Source of the DNA: UBA1672 sp051967755
GTDB taxonomy: Bacteria > Pseudomonadota > Alphaproteobacteria > Micavibrionales > Micavibrionaceae
Length of the DNA: 64,000 nucleotides
Direction: 5' to 3'
Assembly: GCA_051967755.1 (NCBI GenBank)
Contig: JBQDYD010000002.1
Location: 248,001-312,000, forward strand
This document shows, in pieces, positions 35,731 through 43,992 of this stretch. Within the stretch, counting starts at the first letter, position 1, and each line of letters begins with the position of its first letter. Under the pieces are notes generated by a model. It was not told the origin of the DNA and searched no databases. It saw only the letters and a list, made by a program, of their open reading frames with translations. The position numbers were made by a program, and so were the translations under genes.

Positions 35731-36033
35731 CTAGTGCTCTTTGTCATTCTTTTCATCCATGATGGGCTCCAGTGAGCCGCCGACAAGCTTTTCGCATGTC
35801 CCTTTAGGCAGCGCAATCCACTCTACGCCGCTGCCGTCAACTGTTGCCATGCCTGCGCAACCATGTGCCTTATCAGCAGAACCGCAAGAATTTTTTCCGG
35901 CTTTTACAACGCCATAGCATTTTTCAGTGTTTTTATCTTTGCCCATCGCATTCGCCGCAGATGACATTGTACCCATCGCCGAAACCGCAACCGCGCCGGC
36001 AAGTAATGTGTTTAAAGTTTTCTTCGAATTCAT
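35731..36033 (-). CDS. bufA: BufA1-type bufferin precursor (DUF2282)
   Basis: A 100-residue secreted peptide with a long signal peptide (cleavage likely after ANA, about residue 29) and a core with four cysteines at 39, 50, 59 and 80. The spacing EKCYG...NSCGS...HGCAG...GTCEKL is that of DUF2282/BufA1 bufferins, RiPPs proposed to sequester copper in the periplasm after modification by BufB/BufC. An AAGAGGAA ribosome site precedes the ATG. It is first in the operon, behind a candidate ECF promoter and a dyad. The His/Lys/Glu-rich tail ends in KNDKEH. Confidence 0.92.
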   Translation of the reverse strand: MNSKKTLNTLLAGAVAVSAMGTMSSAANAMGKDKNTEKCYGVVKAGKNSCGSADKAHGCAGMATVDGSGVEWIALPKGTCEKLVGGSLEPIMDEKNDKEH

Positions 36034-36100
36034 AATTGTTCCTCTTAATGAATTAATATGCCTTCACTTTATATCGATTCGCCTTCAGGCAAAGGGGCTG

Positions 36101-36120
36101 CGATAAAGTGACCGTTATCG
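36101..36120. promoter_or_regulatory. Dyad CGATAA-N8-TTATCG near the bufA transcription start
   Basis: CGATAA (36101-36106) and TTATCG (36115-36120) form a perfect 6+6 inverted repeat with an 8-base spacer. If transcription of bufA starts just after the candidate -10 at 36124-36129, the dyad covers the start site, a position typical of repressor operators. The repeat is seen directly; regulator and role are unknown. It could also form a short leader hairpin. Confidence 0.35.
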
Positions 36121-36123
36121 TGC

Positions 36124-36151
36124 ATTTCGTATTCTTTAAAATTAAAGTTAC
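36124..36151 (-). promoter_or_regulatory. Candidate ECF-type promoter of the bufferin operon
   Basis: Read on the minus strand this is GTAACT-N16-CGAAAT, about 90 bases before the bufA ATG. It resembles the GTAACC-N16-CGAA type motif that I recall for the Caulobacter SigF regulon, which includes bufferin genes. The exact 16-base spacing supports it. No sigma factor or anti-sigma gene lies in the window, so the controlling factor would be elsewhere. Confidence 0.45.
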
Positions 36152-36238
36152 AAAATTTAATGCAATTTTTTGTCTCTGGATTTTCGCGTGAAATCATGGT
36201 TTTGTATGGCGCTGGACAGAGTAAGGGTTTGATTGCTT

Positions 36239-37165
36239 ATGCAATGTTTTGAGACATATAAAAATTTGCCTGAAGATGCGCGCGGATGTGTGGTTGTAAT
36301 CGGTAACTTTGATGGTGTTCATAAGGGGCATCAAACATTGTTGCGTGATGCTGCGATCCTGGCCAAAGATCAGGGGAAGCCGCTGGCCGTTCTAACCTTT
36401 GAGCCGCACCCAAGGCAATTATTCAGGCCGGATGACAGGCCGTACCGCATAACCCCAAAGGGGCTGAAGCGAGAGCGGTTAAAGGCCGCGGGCGTTGATA
36501 TTGTTTACTCACTTCCGTTTGATTGGAATTTTGCAAGTCAGTCTGCGGAAGACTTCGTACAGGATATTTTGATTGGTGGCTTGAATGCCGCGCATGTTGT
36601 TATCGGCTATGATTTCAGGTTCGGGCAATTGCGCAAAGGGTCTGCGGAAACGATCAAAGCGGCCGGGCTTGGTGTAACGGTGATTGAAAAAGTAACAGAT
36701 GCGGATAATGGTGAAGAATTTTCATCCAGCAGGGTGAGGCAGCTTCTGCGTCATGGTGATATCGCACAGGCAAATGACGTGCTAGGCTGGGGTTGGGAAA
36801 TTCGCGGTACAGTGCAAAAAGGCGATCAGCGTGGGCGTGAGCTTGGATACCCGACCGCAAATATGGAATTAAATGAAACCGTTCATCCTGCCTATGGGAT
36901 TTATGCCTGCTTTGCACGTGTAGAGGGTGAGGCGCAATGGCATATGGCGGCGTGTAATATTGGCATTCGCCCAATGTTTGAGGTTGAAACTGCGCTTGTT
37001 GAAACCTTTATTTTTGATTTTTCTGATGAAATATACGGTAAGACGCTCTGCGTGCGGCCTGTGGTCAGATTGCGGGGCGAGGCTAAGTTCAATTCTCTTG
37101 ATGACCTTGTTTTACAAATGGAAAAAGACTGCACTCAGGCCAGAGAGATATTGTCTGATTCATGA
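36239..37165 (+). CDS. ribF: Bifunctional riboflavin kinase/FAD synthetase
   Basis: RibF phosphorylates riboflavin to FMN and adenylylates FMN to FAD. The N-terminal adenylyltransferase domain (about 1-170) has VVVIGNFDGVHKGHQTLLRD and TFEPHPRQLF. The C-terminal kinase domain (about 175-305) has VQKGDQRGRELGYPTANMEL, ending in RGEAKFNSLDDLVLQMEKD. The ATG at 36239 is preferred. A TTG two codons upstream (36233) sits closer to the AAGGG at 36223-36227 and cannot be excluded. The upstream gap is shared with the divergent bufferin operon. Confidence 0.94.
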   Translation: MQCFETYKNLPEDARGCVVVIGNFDGVHKGHQTLLRDAAILAKDQGKPLAVLTFEPHPRQLFRPDDRPYRITPKGLKRERLKAAGVDIVYSLPFDWNFASQSAEDFVQDILIGGLNAAHVVIGYDFRFGQLRKGSAETIKAAGLGVTVIEKVTDADNGEEFSSSRVRQLLRHGDIAQANDVLGWGWEIRGTVQKGDQRGRELGYPTANMELNETVHPAYGIYACFARVEGEAQWHMAACNIGIRPMFEVETALVETFIFDFSDEIYGKTLCVRPVVRLRGEAKFNSLDDLVLQMEKDCTQAREILSDS

Positions 37166-37289
37166 TGATTGTCATGATGTCAGTTAGAAATAGTCTGGTG
37201 CATTTTTTGTTTACGGCTGTGTACTTGTCAAAAGACGATATTTAAGACACAGTTTTTCTGTCTGAGAATGCAAGCAAAGGAACCTTTAT

Positions 37290-38210
37290 ATGGCTGCGTT
37301 TTTCTCACTCTTTATGAAACTCTTTCCGCTCTATTTACTTATAGCGGCCGGCTATGGCGCCGTCAGATATTTACAGGTTGATCGCCAAAGTCTTGGTACG
37401 CTTGCGATATATATCTTTATGCCGCTGGTTGTTTTTGGATTTGTTGCGGATATAGAGTTCCAGCCTTCCTACATCGCGTTGCCGATATTTTTCTATTGTG
37501 TCAGCGTCATAATCGGATTGGGTTTTTTTAAACTGGGTGAGTATGTCTATGAGGATAAGCAAAAGAACCTGATGGCGATGCTGACCTCCATGGGGAATAC
37601 GGGATATTACGGTTTGCCCTTGGTGTTGCTGTTTTTTGATAAAGACACGGTGGCGATTTATATTTTCATGACTCTGGGTGGTTTGGTTTATGAGGCCACT
37701 GTCGGGTATTATATCGCGGCGCGCAGTAGTTTTACTGTGAAGGAGAGCCTAACGAAACTGACCCGTTTTCCTGTGATGTATGCCATGGCGCTGGGGTTTG
37801 TTGTGAATGCTATGGATGTTCAACTGCCCGAAATTTTCTGGACGTACTGGACCCATTTCAAGGGCGCGTATGTGATTGCGGGAATGATGATTATAGGCGG
37901 CGCGCTTGCGGGGCTTGAGAAATTTGTATTCGGGCCCAGGCTTTTAGGTCTGGTGTTTCTGGGGAAATTTATTCTAACCCCGTTACTTAGCCTTTTGTTC
38001 ATAGGCTTTGATAAAATGGTGACGCAATGGTACGGGCCGGATATTTATAATCTTCTCATTATTGTTGCGATCGTGCCTCCTGCTGCGAATATTGCCGCCT
38101 ATGCGACACAGATGAACATCGAACCTGAAAAGGCCGCGACCACGATTTTGATCGGAACAGTCTTTGCGCTGTTTTATATACCTTTGGTTATATGGCTTAT
38201 AGGCCTTTGA
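37290..38210 (+). CDS. AEC family transporter (auxin efflux carrier type)
   Basis: A 306-residue membrane protein with about ten helices in two similar halves. It shows AEC-family features: GYGAVRYLQVD near the start, LTSMGNTGYYGLPLVLLFFD in helix 4, and PPAANIAAYATQ in the second-half crossover. Such carriers export or import organic acids; the substrate is not predictable. An AAAGGA ribosome site lies before the ATG. The gene stands alone, with a strong terminator about 170 bases downstream. Confidence 0.88.
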   Translation: MAAFFSLFMKLFPLYLLIAAGYGAVRYLQVDRQSLGTLAIYIFMPLVVFGFVADIEFQPSYIALPIFFYCVSVIIGLGFFKLGEYVYEDKQKNLMAMLTSMGNTGYYGLPLVLLFFDKDTVAIYIFMTLGGLVYEATVGYYIAARSSFTVKESLTKLTRFPVMYAMALGFVVNAMDVQLPEIFWTYWTHFKGAYVIAGMMIIGGALAGLEKFVFGPRLLGLVFLGKFILTPLLSLLFIGFDKMVTQWYGPDIYNLLIIVAIVPPAANIAAYATQMNIEPEKAATTILIGTVFALFYIPLVIWLIGL

Positions 38211-38378
38211 TTTCTGCGATTTTATGCCGGTTTTTGCAATGCAATAATTGCATGGCTGGTATGATAACTTAACGGTTCCTTTTTGAATTTTAGGGGCGTA
38301 CAACTCGCCTCCACATTTACACTCCCTAATTATCAAATATTAGTTAAACCCTCTTATCATTTGATAATTTACTTTAAG

Positions 38379-38419
38379 GCAAGGGCCCACTATTTATAGT
38401 GGCTCTTGCTTTTTTTTTC
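38379..38419 (+). terminator. Rho-independent terminator
   Basis: GCAAGGGCCCACTAT and ATAGTGGCTCTTGC pair as a long stem with a TT loop and one mismatch, followed by a run of nine T. This is a strong intrinsic terminator on the plus strand, about 170 bases after the AEC transporter gene, and it insulates the metallopeptidase-like gene downstream. Confidence 0.85.
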
Positions 38420-38470
38420 TTCTTTCCCGTATATTATGAAATAATAATAAAAAGAAACAGGTGAGTGTAT

Positions 38471-39298
38471 ATGGGGATTTCTGATCGTTCACGTTTAGAT
38501 GGCCTATTTAAGCAGGCATTATTTGAGGGTATCTCGGAAGAAGAGTTATCAGGTGTGACTATGCATGGAAAATGCAAATTAATCACAGACTTGGTTGGGG
38601 CTCTTCGTGGAAAGGTACCGCAGCGCGTTCATGGTAACGCTAAGGTTGCTCGTTCATCTCTTGTTACGATTGTTGATACGTTTGAGCCTTCGGAAAATTT
38701 CATGACATATCAGATGCAAAAGCGTGAACGTTTTTTTAATGAAATTTCTCAAGATCGATATGCGGGATTGAGGGACCGCATCATGGGATGGGGGGATTTG
38801 GAAACAGAGGTGCGGCAGGATACGCTGATAGAGGCATCGTCGTTACATCAATATTCTTATTTGTCAGGTGTGGCTGACAGAATTCCGATTAACTGGGTTT
38901 TTCATGATGAGTCGATACCATCACGCAGGCATGGGGTGATATCGGTTGGAGGCTTTTCGGGGGATTTAACCTCAGAATATGGACGTATCCGTCAAGATAT
39001 AAGTGCAAGAGCCCATTTTGAAGATGCGCTTACATCATTCAACACAGGTCATCACGAAACGACACATGCAATACAATTTACTTTTGCAAATGCTTTTCAT
39101 CACAACCGTATTAACGCAACGCATAAATTATATGAAGATGCGCGGATGTTTCATGCGATAGAGGTCAATAAGGCCGTTATACCTTGTTCTGTTTTGAAAC
39201 ATAGTGATCAAAGCGCGTATCAGCATCAGGTCCACGAGGTCTTAGCCGATGCAGAGGGAAGTGCCATAAGTGAGGCGTTGCTTGATCTGTCGCAGTAA
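38471..39298 (+). CDS. Putative zinc metallopeptidase of unknown family (HExxH)
   Basis: A 275-residue soluble protein without signal peptide or membrane helix. Its C-terminal third carries GHHETTHAIQF, which contains a metzincin/gluzincin-like HExxH (HETTH), then several His residues and a downstream acidic HEVLADAEGSA segment that could supply a third ligand. I do not recognise the family. The ATG at 38471 with an AGGTGAG site 5 bases before it is preferred over the in-frame GTG at 38465. The gene stands alone between a terminator and the ileS leader. The N-terminal 150 residues are not similar to anything I know. Confidence 0.6.
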   Translation: MGISDRSRLDGLFKQALFEGISEEELSGVTMHGKCKLITDLVGALRGKVPQRVHGNAKVARSSLVTIVDTFEPSENFMTYQMQKRERFFNEISQDRYAGLRDRIMGWGDLETEVRQDTLIEASSLHQYSYLSGVADRIPINWVFHDESIPSRRHGVISVGGFSGDLTSEYGRIRQDISARAHFEDALTSFNTGHHETTHAIQFTFANAFHHNRINATHKLYEDARMFHAIEVNKAVIPCSVLKHSDQSAYQHQVHEVLADAEGSAISEALLDLSQ

Positions 39299-39400
39299 AA
39301 ATTACTGCTCTTATAGTGTCTGGCTCTTGATCTTTCCTTTTCTTCCCGCCATAGTGCCGATTATGAAACGCACACGCAGCATAATTATTCGAATTACAGG

Positions 39401-39428
39401 CCCGGCTCTCATATAGCAGAGACCGGGG
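39401..39428 (+). other. Hairpin in the ileS upstream region
   Basis: CCCGG-C-TCTC (39401-39410) pairs with GAGA-CCGGG (39419-39427) around an 8-base loop, with one bulged C. There is no T-run after it, so it is not a typical intrinsic terminator. It lies about 70 bases before ileS and may be part of the leader or mark the end of the upstream gene transcript. Low confidence that it matters. Confidence 0.3.
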
Positions 39429-39496
39429 TATAGCCGTTTTAATTTCCTTGAATACATTAAAGTTTAAAGGCGCATTTTTAATATGCGTAAGAGATC

Positions 39497-42376
39497 ATGA
39501 CAGAGAAGACAGATAAACCAGATTACAGAGACACCGTATTTTTGCCGAAGACGGATTTTCCGATGCGTGCGGGCTTGGCAAAGAAAGAGCCGGAGATTAT
39601 TGCCAAATGGGCGGAGATGGATTTGTACGCAAAGATGCGTGAGCAAGCAAAAGGCAAAGAGAAATTCGTACTTCATGACGGGCCGCCATATGCCAATGGT
39701 AATATTCATATGGGCCACGCGGTTAATAAAATTCTGAAAGATGTCGTGGTTAAATCCCAAGGCATGATGGGTAAGGACGCGCCGTATGTTCCGGGGTGGG
39801 ATTGTCACGGTTTGCCGATTGAATGGAAAATCGAAGAAAAATACCGCAATGCGGGTAAAGACAAAGATGAAGTTGACCTTCTGGAGTTCCGTGAAGAGTG
39901 CCGTCAGTTCGCAGGTGAGTGGAAAGATATCCAAAGCGCGCAGTTCCAAAGATTGGGCGTGAGCGGTGATTGGGAAAACCCGTATTTAACAATGACCACG
40001 CGCGCCGAAGGGAAGATTGTGCGCGAAATTCATAAATTCGCACTGAATGGCGGATTATATAAAGGCGCAAAGCCGGTGATGTGGTCTGTGGTTGAGAAAA
40101 CCGCATTGGCCGAAGCGGAAGTAGAATATAAAGAGCATAAATCGGTAACAATCTGGGTGCGTTTCCCCGTGGTTGAAACATCATGTGACCTGTTGAAAGG
40201 TGCGGATATCGTTATCTGGACAACAACCCCTTGGACAATTCCGTCTAACCGAGCCATCGCCTTTGGTGAGAATATCGAATATGGCGTGTATGAAGTTAAA
40301 TCGTTGGGCGAGGGCGCGAAGTCAGAAGTTGGCGATAAAATCGCGGTGGCGACATCACTGGCGGACGATGTTCTGAAACAAGCCAAGATCGAAGAATTTG
40401 AATTGCTTGGTACATTTACTGGGGCAGAGGTTGAGGGCACAATCTGTAAACACCCGTTTGCTGACTTACATGAATACTATACGTATCAGGTGCCTGCATT
40501 AATGGGTGATTTTGTAACCGATGATGCGGGAACGGGCTTTGTGCATATGGCCGGTGGTCATGGTGAGGATGACTTTAACCTTATCCGATGCGTTAATGCG
40601 ACCCGCAGTGCGGATGATCAAATCGAAATCACCGATAATGTCACTGATGACGGGAAATTCCGTCCGCATGTTGGCCTGTTCGCAGGTGAAGAAGTTTATG
40701 ACCAAAAAGGAAAGCTTGGCGGCGGTAATTTCTCCGTTCTGCGTGAATTGGTCAATGCGGGTAAATTGCTCGCAAAAGGCTCATTGAAACATGAATACCC
40801 ACATAGCTGGCGTTCTAAGGCTCCGCTAATCTTCCGCACCACCCCGCAATGGTTTATCGCGATGGACGGTGATGGTAAAATCCGTGAGAAGGCCTTGGCG
40901 GAAATTAAAAACACAAACTGGCATCCTGCAAAGGGTGAGGCGCGCATCAATGCGATGATTGCAAACCGCCCTGATTGGTGTATTTCGCGCCAGCGCGCTT
41001 GGGGCGTGCCGATTGCGCTATTCCTGCATAAGGAAACAGGCGATGTGCTGAATGATAAGGCTGTGTTTGATCGTATCGGCGAAGCGTTCGAAGAAGAAGG
41101 CGCGGATGCGTGGTGGCAAGAAGGCGCGGTGCAGCGCTTCCTTGGTAATGAATATGACGCCAATGATTACACGCAGGTGTTTGACATTGTCGATGTGTGG
41201 TTTGAGTCGGGCTCAACGCACGCGTTTGTGGTTGGTGATACACAAACATGGCCATGTTACGAAGGCGTGGATCAGATTGATCTGTATTTAGAAGGCTCTG
41301 ACCAGCACCGCGGGTGGTTCCACTCATCCTTGCTTGAAAGTGTCGGAACAAAGGGCAAAGCGCCATATAAAAACGTTCTGACCCATGGTTTTGTTCTGGA
41401 TGAGAAGGGCTATAAAATGTCCAAATCGCTGGGCAATGTCGTTGATCCTCTTAAGATGATGGAGCAATACGGCGCGGATATTATCCGTTTGTGGGTGATG
41501 CTGTCTGATTATAATGAGGATATCCGCATTGGTAAGGACACGCTGAAAAACACCAGTGACCTATATCGTCGTTTGCGTAATACGCTGCGTTTCCTTCTTG
41601 GTGCGCTTGAAGGATTTACCAAGGATGAGCAAGTTGATCTGAGCAATCCGAAAGACCTGCCCGAGTTGGAGCAATATATGCTGCATCTCTTGGCGGAGAT
41701 GGATGTGTTTGTGCGTGAGTCGATTGAAAATTATGAATTTGGAAAACTCGCTAAGCGCTTGCATGATTTCTGTAACGCAGAGCTATCCTCATTCTATTTC
41801 GATATCCGCAAAGATCGTTTGTATTGCGACTCGGCGGATAGCTATGAGCGTAAAGCATGCCGTACTGTGCTTGCCGCGGTTTATGATTCATTGACAGCCT
41901 GGCTTGCGCCGATTTTGTGTTTCACAGCCGAAGAAGCATGGAGCCATCGCCCCGAAGGCGTGTTTACGGATGCACAAAGTGTGCATTTGCGTGAATTCGC
42001 CGCGGTGCCGCAGGCTTGGAAGAATGATGCGCTTGCGGGTAAATGGGCAGATGTGATGGCTGTACGTAAGTCAGTGCAAGAAGCCATCGAGCCAATGCGC
42101 GCTAGTCAGGAACTTGGTTCTTCACTAGAGGCCGCGCCTATCGTGAGGACATCATCTGAGAGTGTTCTTGATATGGCTGCTGATATGGCTGATATCTGTA
42201 TCGTTTCACAGGTTAGCGTTGAAAAGGGTGAGGCTGTTGTTTCGATTCAAAAAGCCGAAGGCGAGAAATGTGAGCGCTGCTGGAAGGTTCTGCCTGAAGT
42301 ATCTGCTGAAACAGGTCACCTGTGTAACCGCTGTGCGGATGTTGTGGAGCAGCAAAAATCCAGCAAAGCCGCCTGA
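39497..42376 (+). CDS. ileS: Isoleucyl-tRNA synthetase
   Basis: Charges tRNA-Ile, with editing of valine. The 959-residue class I enzyme has the HIGH-equivalent PPYANGNIHMGHA near residue 60, the editing domain with TPWTIPSNRAIAFG and GTGFVHMAGGHGEDDF, the KMSKS motif in GYKMSKSLGN, and the C-terminal zinc knuckle CERCWKVLP...CNRC. Length is typical of the bacterial type. It is not followed by lspA, its usual neighbour in many proteobacteria; lspA lies about 6 kb away on the other strand. Confidence 0.97.
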   Translation: MTEKTDKPDYRDTVFLPKTDFPMRAGLAKKEPEIIAKWAEMDLYAKMREQAKGKEKFVLHDGPPYANGNIHMGHAVNKILKDVVVKSQGMMGKDAPYVPGWDCHGLPIEWKIEEKYRNAGKDKDEVDLLEFREECRQFAGEWKDIQSAQFQRLGVSGDWENPYLTMTTRAEGKIVREIHKFALNGGLYKGAKPVMWSVVEKTALAEAEVEYKEHKSVTIWVRFPVVETSCDLLKGADIVIWTTTPWTIPSNRAIAFGENIEYGVYEVKSLGEGAKSEVGDKIAVATSLADDVLKQAKIEEFELLGTFTGAEVEGTICKHPFADLHEYYTYQVPALMGDFVTDDAGTGFVHMAGGHGEDDFNLIRCVNATRSADDQIEITDNVTDDGKFRPHVGLFAGEEVYDQKGKLGGGNFSVLRELVNAGKLLAKGSLKHEYPHSWRSKAPLIFRTTPQWFIAMDGDGKIREKALAEIKNTNWHPAKGEARINAMIANRPDWCISRQRAWGVPIALFLHKETGDVLNDKAVFDRIGEAFEEEGADAWWQEGAVQRFLGNEYDANDYTQVFDIVDVWFESGSTHAFVVGDTQTWPCYEGVDQIDLYLEGSDQHRGWFHSSLLESVGTKGKAPYKNVLTHGFVLDEKGYKMSKSLGNVVDPLKMMEQYGADIIRLWVMLSDYNEDIRIGKDTLKNTSDLYRRLRNTLRFLLGALEGFTKDEQVDLSNPKDLPELEQYMLHLLAEMDVFVRESIENYEFGKLAKRLHDFCNAELSSFYFDIRKDRLYCDSADSYERKACRTVLAAVYDSLTAWLAPILCFTAEEAWSHRPEGVFTDAQSVHLREFAAVPQAWKNDALAGKWADVMAVRKSVQEAIEPMRASQELGSSLEAAPIVRTSSESVLDMAADMADICIVSQVSVEKGEAVVSIQKAEGEKCERCWKVLPEVSAETGHLCNRCADVVEQQKSSKAA

Positions 42377-42601
42377 TGCAAGGTGATCGACAAAAAATTT
42401 AAAAAAAGAATATTTTTTTTCTGGCAATTTCAAAAAAAGGGGAGTAAGTAAGCCTCGTTTTAGGGATTTCGTCATGATCTTATGTTAAAATCTCTATGAA
42501 TGTTTGATAGGGACTGTATTATTGTGCTATAAATTTACAGTTTAAAAAAATTAAATTTCACATTGTGTGGGATTGGGTGAATAAAACACAGGAATAAGGT
42601 T

Positions 42602-43963
42602 ATGAGTGCTGAAGATATTGAGTCAAAGCCTCTTACACAAGCGGGTAGCAAGGGAAATACTACTAATTCAGAGCGAGCTATATTGGTTGAGCCAAAAGTT
42701 CCTAGTGATGATGTGGCCCCCGGTTCTGAAGATATTTCAAAACAATTACAAGAGATGGTGCAGGTTGCGCAGGTTGCTGTCAGTGTGGCAGAAGACATGG
42801 TTCGTAAAGTAGAAGAGCAAGCGGATAACCCTGATGCGAATCCGGAAGAAATCGAAGCGGCGCGCGCAGAGACATCTGATGCATTGGATCGTGCGCAGCA
42901 AGCCTATGAAAAGGCGCAAGAGCATGCGGAGAAGGGCGGAGTGAAATCGAAGAAGGACTTCACTCCTGAAGAGTTACGGGAAATTGCAAGTCAGGCTATT
43001 GATAGAGCCGAGCGCCGTGCGCGGATAGAAAGAGACGCGAGAGAGCGTGAATTAGAAGAAGAGCGCAGAAAGAAAAGGCTGGCGGATGAAGCCATCGAAA
43101 TAGAGCGCCAAAGAAAGGCAAATGCGGAAGCTGCGCGTAAAAGAGAGCAAGAAAAATTAGACGAAGAAGAGCGCCAAAAGAAACAAAAAGAAGCGGAAAA
43201 AGCGGAGCAGGAAAGACGTAAAAAGCTTAATGAAACGCCTGAAGGGCGCGCACAGCTGGCGAAAGAAGTAAAGGATCAGCGTATTGCTGTGAATGCGACA
43301 AAACGTCGTGCGCTGGAAACCGTTATGGAGGCTCTGAAGCCTCGTTATGCTAAAATGAGGGGGAACTTGTCGACATTGTTTATGTTCCCTCACTTGAAAC
43401 CCCTACGCATTGAGCAGCGTGGCAAAGAAGATGAGCCGAAATTGATTTGTAATTTCGGGCTTTTAGAGAAAACTACATATGGCCACAGAACCGGTAAGTT
43501 TAGATCAGTGATCCGTTCCGGTCCGAAAGGTATTAGGTTTGAGGTTGACCACCAAGCATGGCGTTCATGGATGGACGGCAGAGCGGAGGTTGGTTTAACG
43601 CGATATGATTGGGGTACTGATTTACACGGCCCTAAACCGAATCCTAAGAAAAATTTGACCGCGCAAGAAGCGATTGAAGACATGAATAAGCGTTTGGATG
43701 ATGTTGAAGCAGAGCATGATCATCTTATTACCGGACGTTTGTTAAGGGCTGGTGTATTGGTTGCTGCTTTGGTTGGTGGTGTTGCCTATAGTGAATATTC
43801 GAAAGCGGAGCCTTTTGAAGGTCCGGCCTCTGATAATGATGATACTCATATTATTGTAGGTCAAGAAGCTGTGAATAAGCTGCCCGGATATATGGCTTAT
43901 GATGCAGATGCCAATGAGTTACTTCTTGCGTCATCTGAGCACAGCGATGAACCCGGTCTTTAA
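42602..43963 (+). CDS. Coiled-coil protein with a C-terminal membrane helix
   Basis: A 453-residue protein with a long Glu/Lys/Arg/Ala-rich helix (about 40-235) likely to form a coiled coil, then a compact basic-aromatic domain (about 240-350, with GKFRSVIRSGPKGIRFEVDH). A short second coiled segment, one membrane helix (about 385-402, LLRAGVLVAALVGGVAYSEY) and a polar tail follow. No family is recognised. If the membrane helix is inserted N-in, the coil is cytoplasmic and the tail periplasmic. It stands alone after ileS with a 225-base A/T-rich gap. Confidence 0.65.
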   Translation: MSAEDIESKPLTQAGSKGNTTNSERAILVEPKVPSDDVAPGSEDISKQLQEMVQVAQVAVSVAEDMVRKVEEQADNPDANPEEIEAARAETSDALDRAQQAYEKAQEHAEKGGVKSKKDFTPEELREIASQAIDRAERRARIERDARERELEEERRKKRLADEAIEIERQRKANAEAARKREQEKLDEEERQKKQKEAEKAEQERRKKLNETPEGRAQLAKEVKDQRIAVNATKRRALETVMEALKPRYAKMRGNLSTLFMFPHLKPLRIEQRGKEDEPKLICNFGLLEKTTYGHRTGKFRSVIRSGPKGIRFEVDHQAWRSWMDGRAEVGLTRYDWGTDLHGPKPNPKKNLTAQEAIEDMNKRLDDVEAEHDHLITGRLLRAGVLVAALVGGVAYSEYSKAEPFEGPASDNDDTHIIVGQEAVNKLPGYMAYDADANELLLASSEHSDEPGL

Positions 43964-43992
43964 GGCATTCACCAATTATTATAAATAAGGAT

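Noticed and set aside
39388..39428. tRNA-like TTCGAATTA segment before ileS
   Set aside because: No acceptor or anticodon stem can be built around it, only the short hairpin that is listed.
42396..42425. A/T-rich symmetric run after ileS as a terminator
   Set aside because: The stem would be only A-T pairs (AAAAAA...TTTTTT) without a GC core, so it is not a convincing terminator.
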